From Adiantum capillus-veneris (lineage: Eukaryota; Streptophyta; Polypodiopsida; Polypodiales; Pteridaceae): 64,000 bases of DNA. Of this stretch, positions 46,170 through 57,244 are shown piece after piece (positions within the stretch are counted from its first letter, which is position 1; each line of letters opens with the position of its first letter). A program made the translations under genes and the position numbers. A model generated the notes under the pieces. That model made no database searches and was not told where the DNA came from. It was given only the letters and a program-made list of their open reading frames with translations. The DNA lies in the NCBI GenBank assembly GCA_014529385.2, contig CM043967.1, positions 80,426,278 through 80,490,277 on the forward strand, written 5' to 3'.

Positions 46170-47295
46170 GAGCACAAGTAGCAAGCTAGATAGCAAAACC
46201 ACCTCACCAACAACACTTGGAAACTGTCTACAAATATGGCCAGAAACACAATGTAAAACCTGTGAGACACACTCCAAAATAGAGCTCCCGCAATGTCAAT
46301 ACAAGCCTCGCATGCTCTAGTATCACACTACAATCTGTGAGCTAATCACCAAGCCCACACTGTGCGGTATCGATGCATACACACGTACAAATCTCCCACC
46401 TGCAAAGAACACCGCACGCAGATGCTGAGTGCAACCCGCAATCTCTACCTAGATCGCATAAATGATACGCATAAAACTCCTGGGAATATTTCGCCAGAGT
46501 TTTCTCAGTAAAATGGCCACAAAACCAGTAACCAAACTAACTACACGCTCAAAACCATGAGCAACCAAAGCGCATCAAACCGCACTCCAAATGCATGCAC
46601 CAATCTCCACACTTTGCATACATCATTGCAAACACCTGCAAATCTAGTACACAAATATCTGATCTACCTGTGACTGCCAAAAAACATGCTCGAGGCATAC
46701 ATTGCCGAGCTCAAAATTCAATCACATTAGTCTCCCTAAGCATCAAACCACATAAGGCATACATCGTATCCTCCCACCTGTGAGGAAACTTGCAGCAAAT
46801 ATCACTCTCACATCTGAGAGCAAACCATGTGTGGAATCCTCGACACACAATAAACAATTGCTGCTGCAGAAAATTCAGCGTTCAAAATTTTAAAATTCTG
46901 GTATGACGAGCACTCCCGGAGCGTGCCAAAACCCCAAGGTAGACTCCTGGATCACATATATCCGAGCCCGGGTGTGAAAGCTATGCCAAAAAACCTCCGT
47001 TTCGACCCAAAAATGCAGCATAAACTGCCAAAAGAGGGCTGAAAAATGCAGCTCCTCAACCGTAGCTCGAATGAGGTTTTTGATGGCTCAAATGGCTTCG
47101 AAAGGGGGGTAAAACGCCAGGAGATCTGATGGAAACGCTCTCGGAAAGCTGAATTTGCCGATGCCGAAGTCGAAACCCTGTTTGCACTCTTGAAAGTACG
47201 CGCGCGCGGACGCGACTTCGGGAATGAAACTGGCTCTCCGCTGTCGTCGTGACTGTGCACACACGTGCTCCCTCCGCACCTACGCTGATACCAAT
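46170..47295 (-). other. NA-1 untranslated leader
   Basis: About 1.1 kb between primer site and Gag start. Compared with NA-2, it keeps an extra block of roughly 250 bases (around 46870-47130) that NA-2 has lost between GAGAGCGTTT and CTGCAGCAG words. No reading frame is conserved between the copies, so it is probably noncoding and may hold packaging signals. Confidence 0.6.
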
Positions 47296-47322
47296 TGAAG
47301 GGGATCGGGGAGCACCACAGAC

Positions 47323-47353
<31 letters not shown>

Positions 47354-47498
47354 AGGAGACACACACACGATGTGGGTGGGGAGACTGTGAAGTGGCAGCT
47401 CCCCCTATATAGTATACTCACTATAAGTATAGGGTAATAGTGGGCGGGCGCCCATGACCTGGGCGATGGGTCAAGGCACATAGGCCTTAACCCCAACA
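47296..47498 (-). repeat. NA-1 5' LTR
   Basis: 203 bases, with TATACTTATAGTGAGTATAC (a promoter-like palindromic block) and a CT/GA microsatellite longer than in the other LTRs. Confidence 0.9.
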
Positions 47499-47503
47499 GC
47501 TTC

Positions 47504-48285
47504 TAGATTGTATCAACCTGTCTTTACCCATCTTTAGTTAGAGCTCCCAGATTATTAATTTTGACCACCAATAACCTTGACTAAGGTATAAAAGCCAATT
47601 TTTGTAAGTTATTTTTGAAGTTTTGGATAATGAAATACACAATGTGAGCTAACGGTGCTCACTTCTCTCCGTCTTACTCTTCCTACTCCCTCTACGGTTG
47701 TCACATTGCAGTCGCGTCTGTTGCGTTGCAACCACAGGTAAGAGCTCTACGCATTGACGTAAACATTTCACGGTATTTTGTAGCTTTTTGCATCGTCGAC
47801 CAACGGCCTAATTTCATCATAAGTAGGAATTTACACTTCAAAATCAAAAACTAAGTATAGGCAAGGTATTGGGGCATCATTGCTAAGCATTTAGATGCAT
47901 TCTGGATCGAAAACGACTAGATCAAAAATCCACTGCTGTTAATAATCGTGATTTTTACACTTGACCTAAAGTGGGATTTGAAACCATAAGCATGTGTGCT
48001 TAGGTCTTAGAAACTTGTCTTAGAAGTTTCCTTACATTTGGATGTCATTTGATGTTGTAACGGATGTGATTTGTTTGTCGATGAGCGGTTGGCTTTTGGT
48101 GATTTCAGTCACTTGAGTGTAGCTTGAGTTAGATGCGAGTTGTTTGTTTTTTTCCGAGAGATTGACAACCTCTTGTAGCCTCTATGCATTAGTCGAGTCA
48201 GCTTCATCCCATGGATTGATAATTTAATCATGGTTCTCGCTAAATCTGCAATAAGATAGGGGTGAGGTTAGACGCCCGTCCCACA
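47504..48285 (+). repeat. Gypsy LTR sequence, right part
   Basis: Continues the sequence interrupted by NA-1. TATAAAAG at 47587 is a good promoter TATA box and ACCACAGGTAAGAG near 47731 looks like a 5' splice donor. It ends GTCCCACA at 48285, directly before a primer site. Either one LTR spans 43870-48285 or the gypsy-2 3' LTR and the gypsy-3 5' LTR abut within it; CACA at 47736 is one possible internal end. Confidence 0.55.
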
Positions 48286-48305
48286 TTTGGCACCGTTGTC
48301 AGGGA
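48286..48305 (+). promoter_or_regulatory. Gypsy-3 primer-binding site (tRNA-Asp type)
   Basis: TTTGGCACCGTTGTCAGGGA resembles the TGGCGCCGTTGCCGGGGA site used by Tat/Athila-type plant gypsy elements, and follows a CA-ending LTR. Confidence 0.75.
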
Positions 48306-50105
48306 TCGAAGAGACCTAAACTAGGGAAAAACACGAGCGTCTTGTGAAGTTATCCTTTAACTTCCTCTAGGATCTCCTAGAGTCAAAACTTTCTTTTAAA
48401 ACCGCATAGCTTAAGATTGTCATCTTTTGTTGTGTAGAGGTAGCTTGGAAGTAATCGTACTTGCTGAGTGCCTTTAGGGTTGTAGAACTAGGTTAGGATT
48501 TATTGATGGACGAGACAAGTCTTAAGATCAAGGCTCAAAATACCATAAAAAGCAAGAAAATGAGTGTTTATGGACATTTTCCAAACCCCATTGCATTGGA
48601 ACCTAGGAGTAGGGTAAGTAGGATCCAAGGTGGATTTTCAAAACATTGCTTTCTCTGAAAGAATCAATTGTGAGTTGTTATTTGAAGTTGCAAAATTTCA
48701 GGTCTACGGCTAGAAATAGCACGAAAAGACTCCAAACCACTTAATCCGACTGGAGAGTATGCTTAAAAGTTGTACGAACCAGTGGGTAAGCTCAAGGACA
48801 CATTGAGGTAAAAATTTCAAGAGTAGCAAAAACTCAGATTATTTACATTTTAGGCCAAATTAAGTTTTGACTTGATTCATAGGCTTAAAATAGCTCAGGA
48901 AAAGACTGTCCATTGAAAAAGTGCAAAAAAGTATTCATTTTGGGCCTAAAGTAAATAATCATGATTATTTACTTTCAACTCAAAACTGACCAAGGTTGGT
49001 ACCAATGATTCATTGCATGTGTATAAACAAATTTTGTAAAGGCACATAGAATTTGGATCACCAAATTGACCAAAAATTGGGTAAAAACTAAAGTCTGTAC
49101 TGACTTTCGAGAACTTGAGCGTAAATTGGAAAAAAAATCGTTCAAACTCAATGAAACTTGATTCATAGGCTTATATTGATGTGATAGACATGTGTACATG
49201 CTCAGTTGATCGAAAAGATGCAAAAAAATTTCAAATGTAAATAATCGCAATTATTTACATCTACCTCAATTTTAAACTTTTTTGACCAAGTTAGTATACC
49301 ACTAGCTTTACCATGTTATAATAAGACCACAAATCAGCTTTGGTAAGATTTGGATCATTGGATTCAAAATTGTGACCAAATTTGCAAAGTCAGTCTGCGA
49401 ACACAAAACTGATGACCATTTGAACAAATTTTATCCAAACTTGATGAAACTTGGCTAGGGTGCTTAAGTTGAGGTGCTTAACATATTTGTGTCAAGGTTA
49501 GGACAAAAACTTGCAAAAAATTAGCTGGAGTAAATAATTGCGTTACATCTGCTTCAAAAATTGATAATCTTGCACATTTGAGTATACCACAAGGTCAAGC
49601 ATATTAAGTAGACCCCACAAATCAATCTGGTGAAATTTGGATCACAAAAGTGAGACTTAAACCAGATTCTTAAAATCAGAGTCTGCAGACAGGAAACAAT
49701 TGCTAAACTTAAACAGATTTTGTCCAAACTTAGTGAAACTTGTCTACACTTGGCAAATGAAGCCAAAAAGTGCAAAAAACTGAGAAAAGTAAATAATCGT
49801 GATTATTTACTACTGCTACTACCATTTTTTACTTTTGAACTTGTACAGTGTTAGAACATAATACAAGGCCACCGGGAAATATTGGGTTCAATTGGATCCA
49901 AATTGATACATGTTCACTCAGTTTTCAGGTTGCAGATTAGTCCTTTGATTTTTTTGCAAAAGTGGAATCTGAAAGTCTCAATTGCTGACTCCCATAGCTC
50001 AATTTGACAAAATTGATATAGGAATCAGGTTGCAGACAAGGAATCGGCAGCTTGACAAAAGTTGCAATCAAGTTAAGTAAAAAAAGTTGATAACAAATTG
50101 ATCTG
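48306..50105 (+). other. Gypsy-3 long leader
   Basis: 1.8 kb of AT-rich sequence between primer site and Gag start, without conserved coding frames. It contains the hairpin repeat array listed separately. Long leaders are usual in Tat/Ogre-type elements. Confidence 0.55.
48830..49815. repeat. Degenerate repeats of about 285 bp carrying a palindrome
   Basis: A palindromic word built on GTAAATAATC / GATTATTTAC occurs at 48951-48972 (perfect, extending to 28 bases at 48948-48975), 49237-49258 (one mismatched pair), about 49530 (right arm damaged) and 49789-49810 (central mismatch). A half-site lies near 48837. Each is preceded by TGCAAAAAA and the units between share GATTTGGATCA and AACTTGATGAAACTTG words. 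Spacings are 286, about 293 and about 259 bases, so this is an old tandem array. Confidence 0.75.
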
Positions 50106-50640
50106 ATGGTAAGTACTCTATCCAGGGCTTCACAAGTCTATATGAACCTTAGATCTGGTCATATATTAGGAAACCAAGGTATATTTGGAGAAACCTCCAG
50201 TAGAGTATCCACCGAAGAGAGTGTGAATCAAGGCAATCCCTTGCACACTATCCTTGAAGAAGTCTCAGAAACTTTTTCATATTCAACATCTGAAATGTCT
50301 TCCTATTCGACTCACTTAGAAACCGGATTGACAGTGTGCTATAAGCATATACTCTCTTTTTATAAGACTAATCGCCATGGAGCTCAAGTTTACCTAGATC
50401 CTAATGAAGAGTATGCTATTCACATTGATGACCATGGTATTGAGTTCGAAGAGGAAGTCGGGGGAAACAAACAAGCAAAAATGTACATGGATAGAAACAA
50501 AACTCAGTATTTACAAGTCGAAAACCCTGTCGTGATAGACAAATGGGGGTTAGAAGTAAACACCATAATTCCAAATATGGCAGCAAAAGAAGGACCACCA
50601 ACTTTAGAATTCGAGGGATACGATCAAGTTGATTTGAAGC
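50106..50640 (+). pseudogene. Gypsy-3 gag, first part (interrupted by LARD insertion)
   Basis: Starts MVSTLSRASQVYMNLRSGH and runs to EGYDQVDLK, where the reading frame is cut by a 9.0-kb insertion at base 50641. With the insertion and one GAAGC target copy removed, the frame continues at 59671 into PLKWLSIDNPRIGVY, so the gag was open here at the time of insertion. The apparent extension to 50777 is fortuitous reading into the inserted LTR. Gag forms the element's particle. Confidence 0.75.
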
Positions 50641-51591
50641 TGTTAGCAGCGGCTAACATAGGCTACATCGAATATGCATCAAGCGGAAGATATGCTATGG
50701 TTGTGCATAATATTTCCAACTCACTTTGTATAAGTCTTGGCTCACTTGGAGTTCCAAAGTTGTATATGGTAGATTGAGGGCTCAAGCTTAAATCCATAGT
50801 AGAAGGGATTGTGGTGAAAGCCCTTAAAAGGAAGCCTTTAGGCAAGGAGGCTTCATTCTTGACTATCCACTCTTGAGGATTCACTTTTGAGAGCTCCCTC
50901 TCTCTAAAGTGTTCACTCTTTGGCCTAGCCTTGAGCTTAATGTCCATGCTTGAGCAGCTAGTGCTGACCATTGTAATTAAAGTAAGCTCTGCTTGATTAA
51001 TTTAATCCTTATTTTCTCATTAGTCTACTTCTTCTCTACATTTCATCTTGTCATGAAGTAGTATTACACTTTCATTATTCTAAATTTGAGAGATGTATGT
51101 ACTTCTTGCTAGTACCCACTCCTCTTCTTCCATAAGCATTTTGATTTCTGATATTTAGCATCACTAATTAGGTTGATTAAGTTGGGTCTTAATCTTGTAA
51201 TTAGTGTGTGTGTCATATTCTTTGCTTGTGTTAGATAGGTTTTATGAAGCTCTAGCCCCATTCACCTCGTGTGTGTAGCTATTGATGAAGTGTTGTAATT
51301 GACATGTAGTAATTAGCATGTGCTTATCATTAGTGTGCTTGCGATTTCTAGTCTATGGTAAGTCGGACTTCGGTGGACTTGATGTGTGTAGGAGTTGATT
51401 GATTAGTGATTAGAGTAGGTTTAGAGTTAGTCTTGCCATGGTTAATCTCTACTTACATTGGAGAGTTGGTCTTATCCTCTATTCCTATTCATCCGAAGCT
51501 CGTGCTTTCATACCCTAGCAGGGTTACCGATCCACAAATTTGATAATTTTATGTGGGTTGCAATTAGGTCGTGCTACAACGCCTCCCTACA
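50641..51591 (+). repeat. LARD 5' LTR
   Basis: 951 bases, TGTTAGCAGCGG ... CCTCCCTACA. Contains about 35 bases (near 50693) missing from the 3' copy. Confidence 0.88.
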
Positions 51592-51611
51592 TTTGGCACC
51601 GTTGCCGTGGA
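51592..51611 (+). promoter_or_regulatory. LARD primer-binding site (tRNA-Asp type)
   Basis: TTTGGCACCGTTGCCGTGGA directly after the LTR, close to the gypsy-3 site at 48286. Confidence 0.8.
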
Positions 51612-54452
51612 TCGATAACCTAAGCTAGTGAGTTTAGTATGTTTAGAATAGAGTGAATTTCACTACTAATTTTCATGGTTTTTGAGTGTGTGTAACTCAA
51701 TTTTTGGTTTGATTTGATGATGTTGTACAAGAAATTAATGCTGATGTTGAGTTATGAATACCCCAAACCCCCAATTTCATTAATTTTTCCTACTAACCTT
51801 GCTAATTTCTCTTCACTTCCATGCTAATTTTCACTAATTTTTGACTAACTTTGCTAACCTAACCGCTAACATTGAAGGGTAATGTATGTTAAATCCCCTT
51901 TTAAGAGGTGGAATCATCACTCTAATCAAGTTAATTGTGCTAATTTATGCCTAATTTGATGATTTGAGTGTTTGATTTTTGACCTACAAATGGTCAATTT
52001 TGGAGCTGATTTGATGGTGCACACATTTGTGTGTGCAATGATGCGTCTTCACGTGGAGAAAAGGAATAGCTTGGAGTGTGATTATGATGTAAGTGCACTC
52101 ACTTGCTCATGTCAATTCTTAATTGATTAATGTGGTTCATTGTGTGCTAATTATTTGCTAAAACTAGGTGTGTAACTCAATTGACCTACACTTTGCACCT
52201 AATTTGATTCACTTTGACTAATGAACTTTGTGTGAGTCAAGATAATGCTTAATTCTCATCAAGAATTCATGTGTGTGCATAAAAATCATTGTGTGTGTAA
52301 TGCACCAAAGAAGGAAAAAATTGCCACAAAAAGACACACACACACACTCTCTCTGCTTTGTCGCTTTTGGTGCTTGTCAACTTGACTCGGTGCTGATCAT
52401 AGGATCCCACCTACTCACCAAGCCCACCACTTGCCTTAGGCGCTCGACTTTTATGCAACCATTAATGCAAGTCCACACCCACTTTTGGCAGGTTTCACTT
52501 TTTGCTGCAGTTTTGTTTGCTTTTGCCTTTGTCTTTAGCTTGCATATAAAGAACATATACTCCTGTCACGTGGAGTTTGGCCCACAAAATCATTATTCTT
52601 AGAAGTTAGAGGTGGCTTAACCCCTCTGTTATAGCTTTTAGTAGACCCACCATCAAACACACATGCCAAATTGTTGTGACCCCAGTAACCAGTAACCAGT
52701 AAAGGTGAGAACCAAGCGATAAGAGACCTTGGACAGCCACTCAACCCCCTATTCGCCTGGTCTTGACCCCACTGCAAAAATGGCGTTCACCAAAGGCATA
52801 TCAAAAGAGGTCATAACCAAGCGAAGGGAGGCTTTGGGCAGTCTCTCTAAACCCCCAATTCGTCTAGTCTTGACCCCACTGCAAAAATGGCGTTCACCAA
52901 AGGCATATCAAAAGAGGTCATAACCAAGCGAAGGAGGCCTTGGGCAATCTCTAAACTCCCTATTCGCCTGGTCTTGACCCCACTGCAAAAATGGCATTCA
53001 CCAAAGGCATATCAAAAGAGGTCATAACCAAGCGAAGGGAGGCCTTGGGCAGTCTTTAAACCCCCTATTCGCATGGTATTGGCCCCACTGCAAAAATAGC
53101 ATTCATAAAAAAAGGTCAGAGCCAAGCGATGAGAGACCTTGGGAAACCACTAAACTTCCTATTCGCCTGGTCTTGACCCCGCTGCCTAGAAAACTCTTGG
53201 TGATATGTTTGGGCATCTTTTGAAGTTACATTGCACATGCAAAATGCTTGATCGAGACATTCTATGTACTAAAATTTGGGCTTGACATTGACTGTGCCTT
53301 TTAGTGCTTGCTCTAAATGAAAACTCCTTGCATAGCACTAAAGTTGAGATTTTGTGGGAGAGCAGTAAAATTTCGAGCTTGTAATTGACTGTGAATTCCT
53401 TGAGTGCTTATGTTGAATTTTCAAATGCTTAAGAGCACTAATGATTTGAGCTTCATTTTGAAGGGTTGTGGACAGGAGTGTGATTTCATTGATCCAAGAA
53501 GGGGTAATCATTGCAAAATATTGCAAAATTTGGCTACTTAGAGCCATTCCAAATTCTTCGGATTAAAAGTTGTATACATGCTAGCTCATAGCTTGGTCAA
53601 AAGTTAAAATGTTTTCATTTGAGCTAGTGTTTACCCAGCTTTTTTGAGAGCTTTCAAGTAAAAAATTTGGCTAGTGAGAGCCATTCATTTTCATTTCATC
53701 AAGTTGCAGTCATCTCTAGCTCATAAGATTGCTCTAAAAAATGTAGAATTTCTTGTGAGCAAGTTGTTAGCCAACTTTTTGAAAAGCTTTAAATTGTAAA
53801 ATTTGGCTATCAAGAGCCACTTCATTTCATCAAAGTTGTATTATTTTTTAGCTCTTGGCTTATTTTTTATTCCATATTTCATTGAGCTAGAAACTAATCA
53901 ACTTTTGAATAACGCATGAGAGATTGTAAAAATTGTAAAATTTGCTTATGTAGAAGCATTTTATCTCTCTCATTGTTGGTATGTATGCATAAATTTGCTA
54001 TCAAAGAGCATCATGTGCATAACCAAAGGCATTTATTTTCCTTTGTGTTTTTCCCCTTTGGCAAATTTGGGTATGCAAGACCTTAGCTTTAGGTTTTCAT
54101 TAATGTTTTTTGTGTTCATTTGGCTTTCAATAATTGGCCTTTGGAGCTTGTGTTTACACTTAGCTTCAAAAAGCTTCTTTTGCATTAAAAGGATCAAGAG
54201 ACTTCTCTACACAAAGGGGATGCTTGCTCAAGGATGCTCAAAAGAGCATGAATAGGTGTAATCCTTCCTTAATTTTTGCTCTTTTGTTCAACTCGTCATT
54301 CTCTTGCTTGTATTTAGTGAAATTTTTCTTCTAAGCTATGGTTCTTTCTTGTTCAAAAGCTAGGCATCCTAAAGTTTCAACACTTTGCTTTGTGAATATT
54401 AACTCATCAAAAAATTAGGTTTTATGTGTGTTAATCATAGGTAATTGGCCTT
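51612..54452 (+). other. LARD internal region, left part
   Basis: AT-rich with recurrent TAATTTTTGACTAAC-like and AAAATTTGGCTA...GAGCC words (53520-53840). It includes the 105-bp array listed separately. Frames at 52273-52602 and 53995-54255 lack recognisable motifs. Considered noncoding. Confidence 0.6.
52690..53190. repeat. Tandem array, about 4.7 units of about 105 bp
   Basis: Units share AACCAAGCGAAGGGAGGC, CCCTATTCGCCTGGTCTTGA and CCCCACTGCAAAAATGGC then GTTCACCAAAGGCATATC. CTTGACCCC recurs at 52762, 52869, 52973, about 53077 (mutated) and 53172. The middle units are nearly identical, the outer ones diverged. Confidence 0.9.
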
Positions 54453-54637
54453 TGTTGGGGTTAAGGCCTATGTGCCTTGACCAGTTTCCCAGGTCATGGG
54501 CGCCCGCCCACTGTTACCCTATACTTATAGTGAGTATACTGTATAGGGGGAGCTGCCACTTCACAGTCTCCCCACCCACATCGTGTGTGTGTCTCCTTCT
54601 CTCTCTCTCCGTCTGTGGTGCTCCCCGATCCCCTTCA
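54453..54637 (+). repeat. NA-2 5' LTR
   Basis: 185 bases, TGTTGGGG ... CCCCTTCA, with the CTCTCTCT block shorter than in the other NA LTRs. Confidence 0.92.
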
Positions 54638-55507
54638 ATTGGTATCAAAGCGTAGGTGCGGAGGGAGCGCGTGTGTGCACAGTCACAACGAAAGCGGAGA
54701 GCCAGTTTCATTCCCGAAATCACGTCCGCGTGCGCGCACTTTCAAGAGTGCAAACAGGGTTTCGACTTCGGCATCGGTAAATTCAGCTTTCCGAGAGCGT
54801 TTTTTTGCTGCAGCAGTTGTTTATTGTGTGTCAAGGATTCCACACATGGTTTGCTCTCAAATGTGAGAGTGATATTTGCTACAAGTTTCCTCATAGGTGG
54901 GAGGATACAATGTATGCGTTATGTGGTTTGATGCTCAGGGAGACTAATGTGATTGCATTTTGAGCTCGGCAATGTATGCCTCGAGCATGTTTTTTTGGCA
55001 GTCACAGGTAGAGCAGATATTTGTGTACTAGATTTGCAGGTGTTTGCAATGATGTATGCAAAGTGTGGAGATTTGGTGCATGCATTTGGAGTGCGGTTTG
55101 ATGCGCTTTGGTTGCTCATGGTTTTGAGCGTGCAGTCAGTTTGGTTACTGGTTTTGTGACTGCTTTACTGACGAAACTCTGGCGAAATTTTCCCAGGAGT
55201 TTTATGCGTATCATTTATGCAATCTAGGTAGAGATTGCGGGTTGCACTCAGCATTTGCGTGCGGTGTTCTCTGCAGGTGGGAGATTTGTGCGTGTGTATG
55301 CATCGATACCGCACAGTGTGGGCTTGGTGATTAGCTCACAGATTGCAGTGTGATACTAGAGCAGACGAGGCTTGTATTGACATTGCGGGAGCTCTATTTT
55401 GGAGTGTGTCTCACAGGTTTTACATTGTGTTTCTGTCCATATTTGTAGACAGTTTCGAGGTGTTGTTGGTGAGGTGGTTTTGCTTTCTAGTTTGCTACAT
55501 TGTGCTC
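54638..55507 (+). other. NA-2 primer site and untranslated leader
   Basis: 870 noncoding bases, starting with the tRNA-iMet primer site. Collinear with the NA-1 leader apart from one deletion at about 54803 (GAGCGTTT joined to TTTGCTGCAGCAG). Confidence 0.7.
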
Positions 55508-57169
55508 ATGGCAGAGACAGGTGATCGCTCAGATTATGATCTCTCCAAAATGTGCATGTTTGATGGGTCAGACTTTGCAGCATGGAGAGAGTGTATGCTT
55601 GATGCATTGACATAGTGAGGGTTGCATCGACCATTGAGTGGTGATGCAGGTAGACCTTCAAACATGTCTGACGATCAGTGGCAGGAGCTAGAGCAGATGG
55701 CACTATCTACACTCTCTTTGCACCTTGCGGAATCTGTATATGCTCTTGTTATGTATGAGACTACTTTGAGAGCACTCTGGCACAGATTACATGATATGTA
55801 TGATAGATCTGAGTCATCACGGACTCGTGTGAGACATGTACATTCACGAGTACGCCAACAGGTGATATATTGGTATTGTGGTCATTCTAGACACATTAGA
55901 CGGCGCTGTTTTCGTCGTATGCGACATCGTAGGAGACATGTCAGTCTCAGAGATGTATGTAGTGATGCCATGGACTCAGTTGCTTTGATAGTTAAGGCAG
56001 ATGTAGTGTCGGAGTATACTAGTGACGGGGATGTCACTTTTACCTCGAGCTATGCACGAGATGCTATACATGTGGATAGTGCACTCCCTTCGCAGTGGTT
56101 GCTAGACGTAGATGCTATGTTTCATGTCATGCCGCATCGTGAATGGTTTTGTAGCTATTCTAGCGGGATGCTTGGTAGTGTACGTTTGACTGATGGATCG
56201 GTGCATGCGATAGCAGGTGCAGGAGATGTGAGACTGTCATTACCGAGTGGTGCATCTTACTTGTTACGACATGTGCGCTATGTACCAGATTTGAGAGTGA
56301 GTTTGATCTCGATTGGTCAGCTTAGAGATTGTGGATGTTATATTTTGCTACGAGAGCGAGATTTTGTGATGCATTTGGGCTCGCTAGTGATTTCGAGAGG
56401 TGCCAGGAGTGGTACAGGTTACTCATTGCATGTGGATCACGGGAGAGACGGTGTTGTCTCTGTGATCATGCAGCCAGGTAGAGAGCGAGAGAGCAGGCAA
56501 GTCTCTTTTGCTTGTGGGTTGCAGGATGCTTTGCATGGAGTGCAGAGCAGTGACCTTGTTGTGCAGGTTGCATCTACGGATGCACAGGTAGAGCGGGACA
56601 GCTCTAAATAGTCACATCAGGATGAGTCATCAGAGGTGATGACAGAGATGACTCGCATGGATGCTGAGATGTCGGCTATTGTGGAATCATTCCTTCATAT
56701 GCTTATGCCAAATCTTGATGCAGATTCAGGTTAGATGGATACTCTTGGTACACATGTGATATGTGGTGGGCACGAGGAGTTACTCCAGAGCTCGGAGTCA
56801 GAGTGCCATGGTCTCTATGATAGGGGACAGGATTGCCATGAGTTGAGTTCTGAGTTGGAGGTGGCAGAGGTTGCCAGGGTTGCATCAACGTTCGGTGTCC
56901 TCATGTACGAGACGCTGATCTCGAGGCCCGACATAGCAATTACAGTAGGAGCATTTGCAGCAGGGTTGATTAGTTGTTCGATGACTGATCTTGGCATAGA
57001 GCATAGGGGAGGTTTGCAGGTATTGGACCGATACTTGCAGGAGTGCATGAGCTCTTGTAGACTCTTTGCAGAGCTTGGAGCTAGCTCTGTGTGGCTTCCG
57101 CAGCGGGATGTTTGTCTATCAGTAGAGCCGGATGCACTAGCTCATCGAGACTCAGTGGGCATAGGTTGA
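55508..57169 (+). pseudogene. NA-2 fused gag / protease-like / RT-tail ORF
   Basis: 1,662 bases in one frame from ATG 55508 (MAETGDRSDYDLSK). Gag helices, then a knuckle whose first Cys has become Tyr (YWYCGHSRHIRRRC), basic tail, protease-like domain with Asp-Val-Asp in place of Asp-Ser-Gly (QWLLDVDAMFHV), acidic spacer, and RT-tail LMYETLISRPDIAITVG. Stops occur near 55614, 55617, 56609 and 56733, at positions that are open in NA-1. No frameshift over the whole length. The protein could have been a Gag-like factor; it cannot supply integrase or polymerase. Confidence 0.87.
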
Positions 57170-57244
57170 GAGAATATCTCACCTTCTATTGGTTGTACAC
57201 TAGTAGATCTTGCTTAAAGGCACATTGTCCTTTAAGTGGGAGGT

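Larger units (their letters stand above)
44242..47498 (-). mobile_element. NA-1: non-autonomous Ty1/copia element
   Basis: 3,257 bases with LTRs at 47296-47498 (5' in element sense) and 44242-44432 (3'), each starting TGTTGGGG and ending CCCCTTCA. The tRNA-iMet primer site (TTGGTATCAGCGTAGG, minus strand, about 47279-47294) adjoins the 5' LTR. A polypurine tract AAGTGGGAGG adjoins the 3' LTR. A perfect target duplication GCTTC lies at 44237-44241 and 47499-47503. Internally it has a leader of about 1.1 kb and one 1,662-bp reading frame with a few stops. Integrase, RT catalytic core and RNase H are absent. Same family as NA-2 (54453-57435). Confidence 0.9.

Noticed and set aside
48951-49810. 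Rho-independent terminators or tRNA-like hairpins
   Set aside because: Palindromes are AT-rich without T-tails, and the genome is eukaryotic; they belong to a tandem repeat.
50641-50777. Extension of the gypsy-3 gag frame to 50777
   Set aside because: The sequence after 50640 is the inserted LTR, also found at 58743 onward; the extension is accidental.
52690-53190. CRISPR-like array
   Set aside because: Repeats are directly tandem with no unique spacers of constant length, and the context is an LTR element in a eukaryotic genome.
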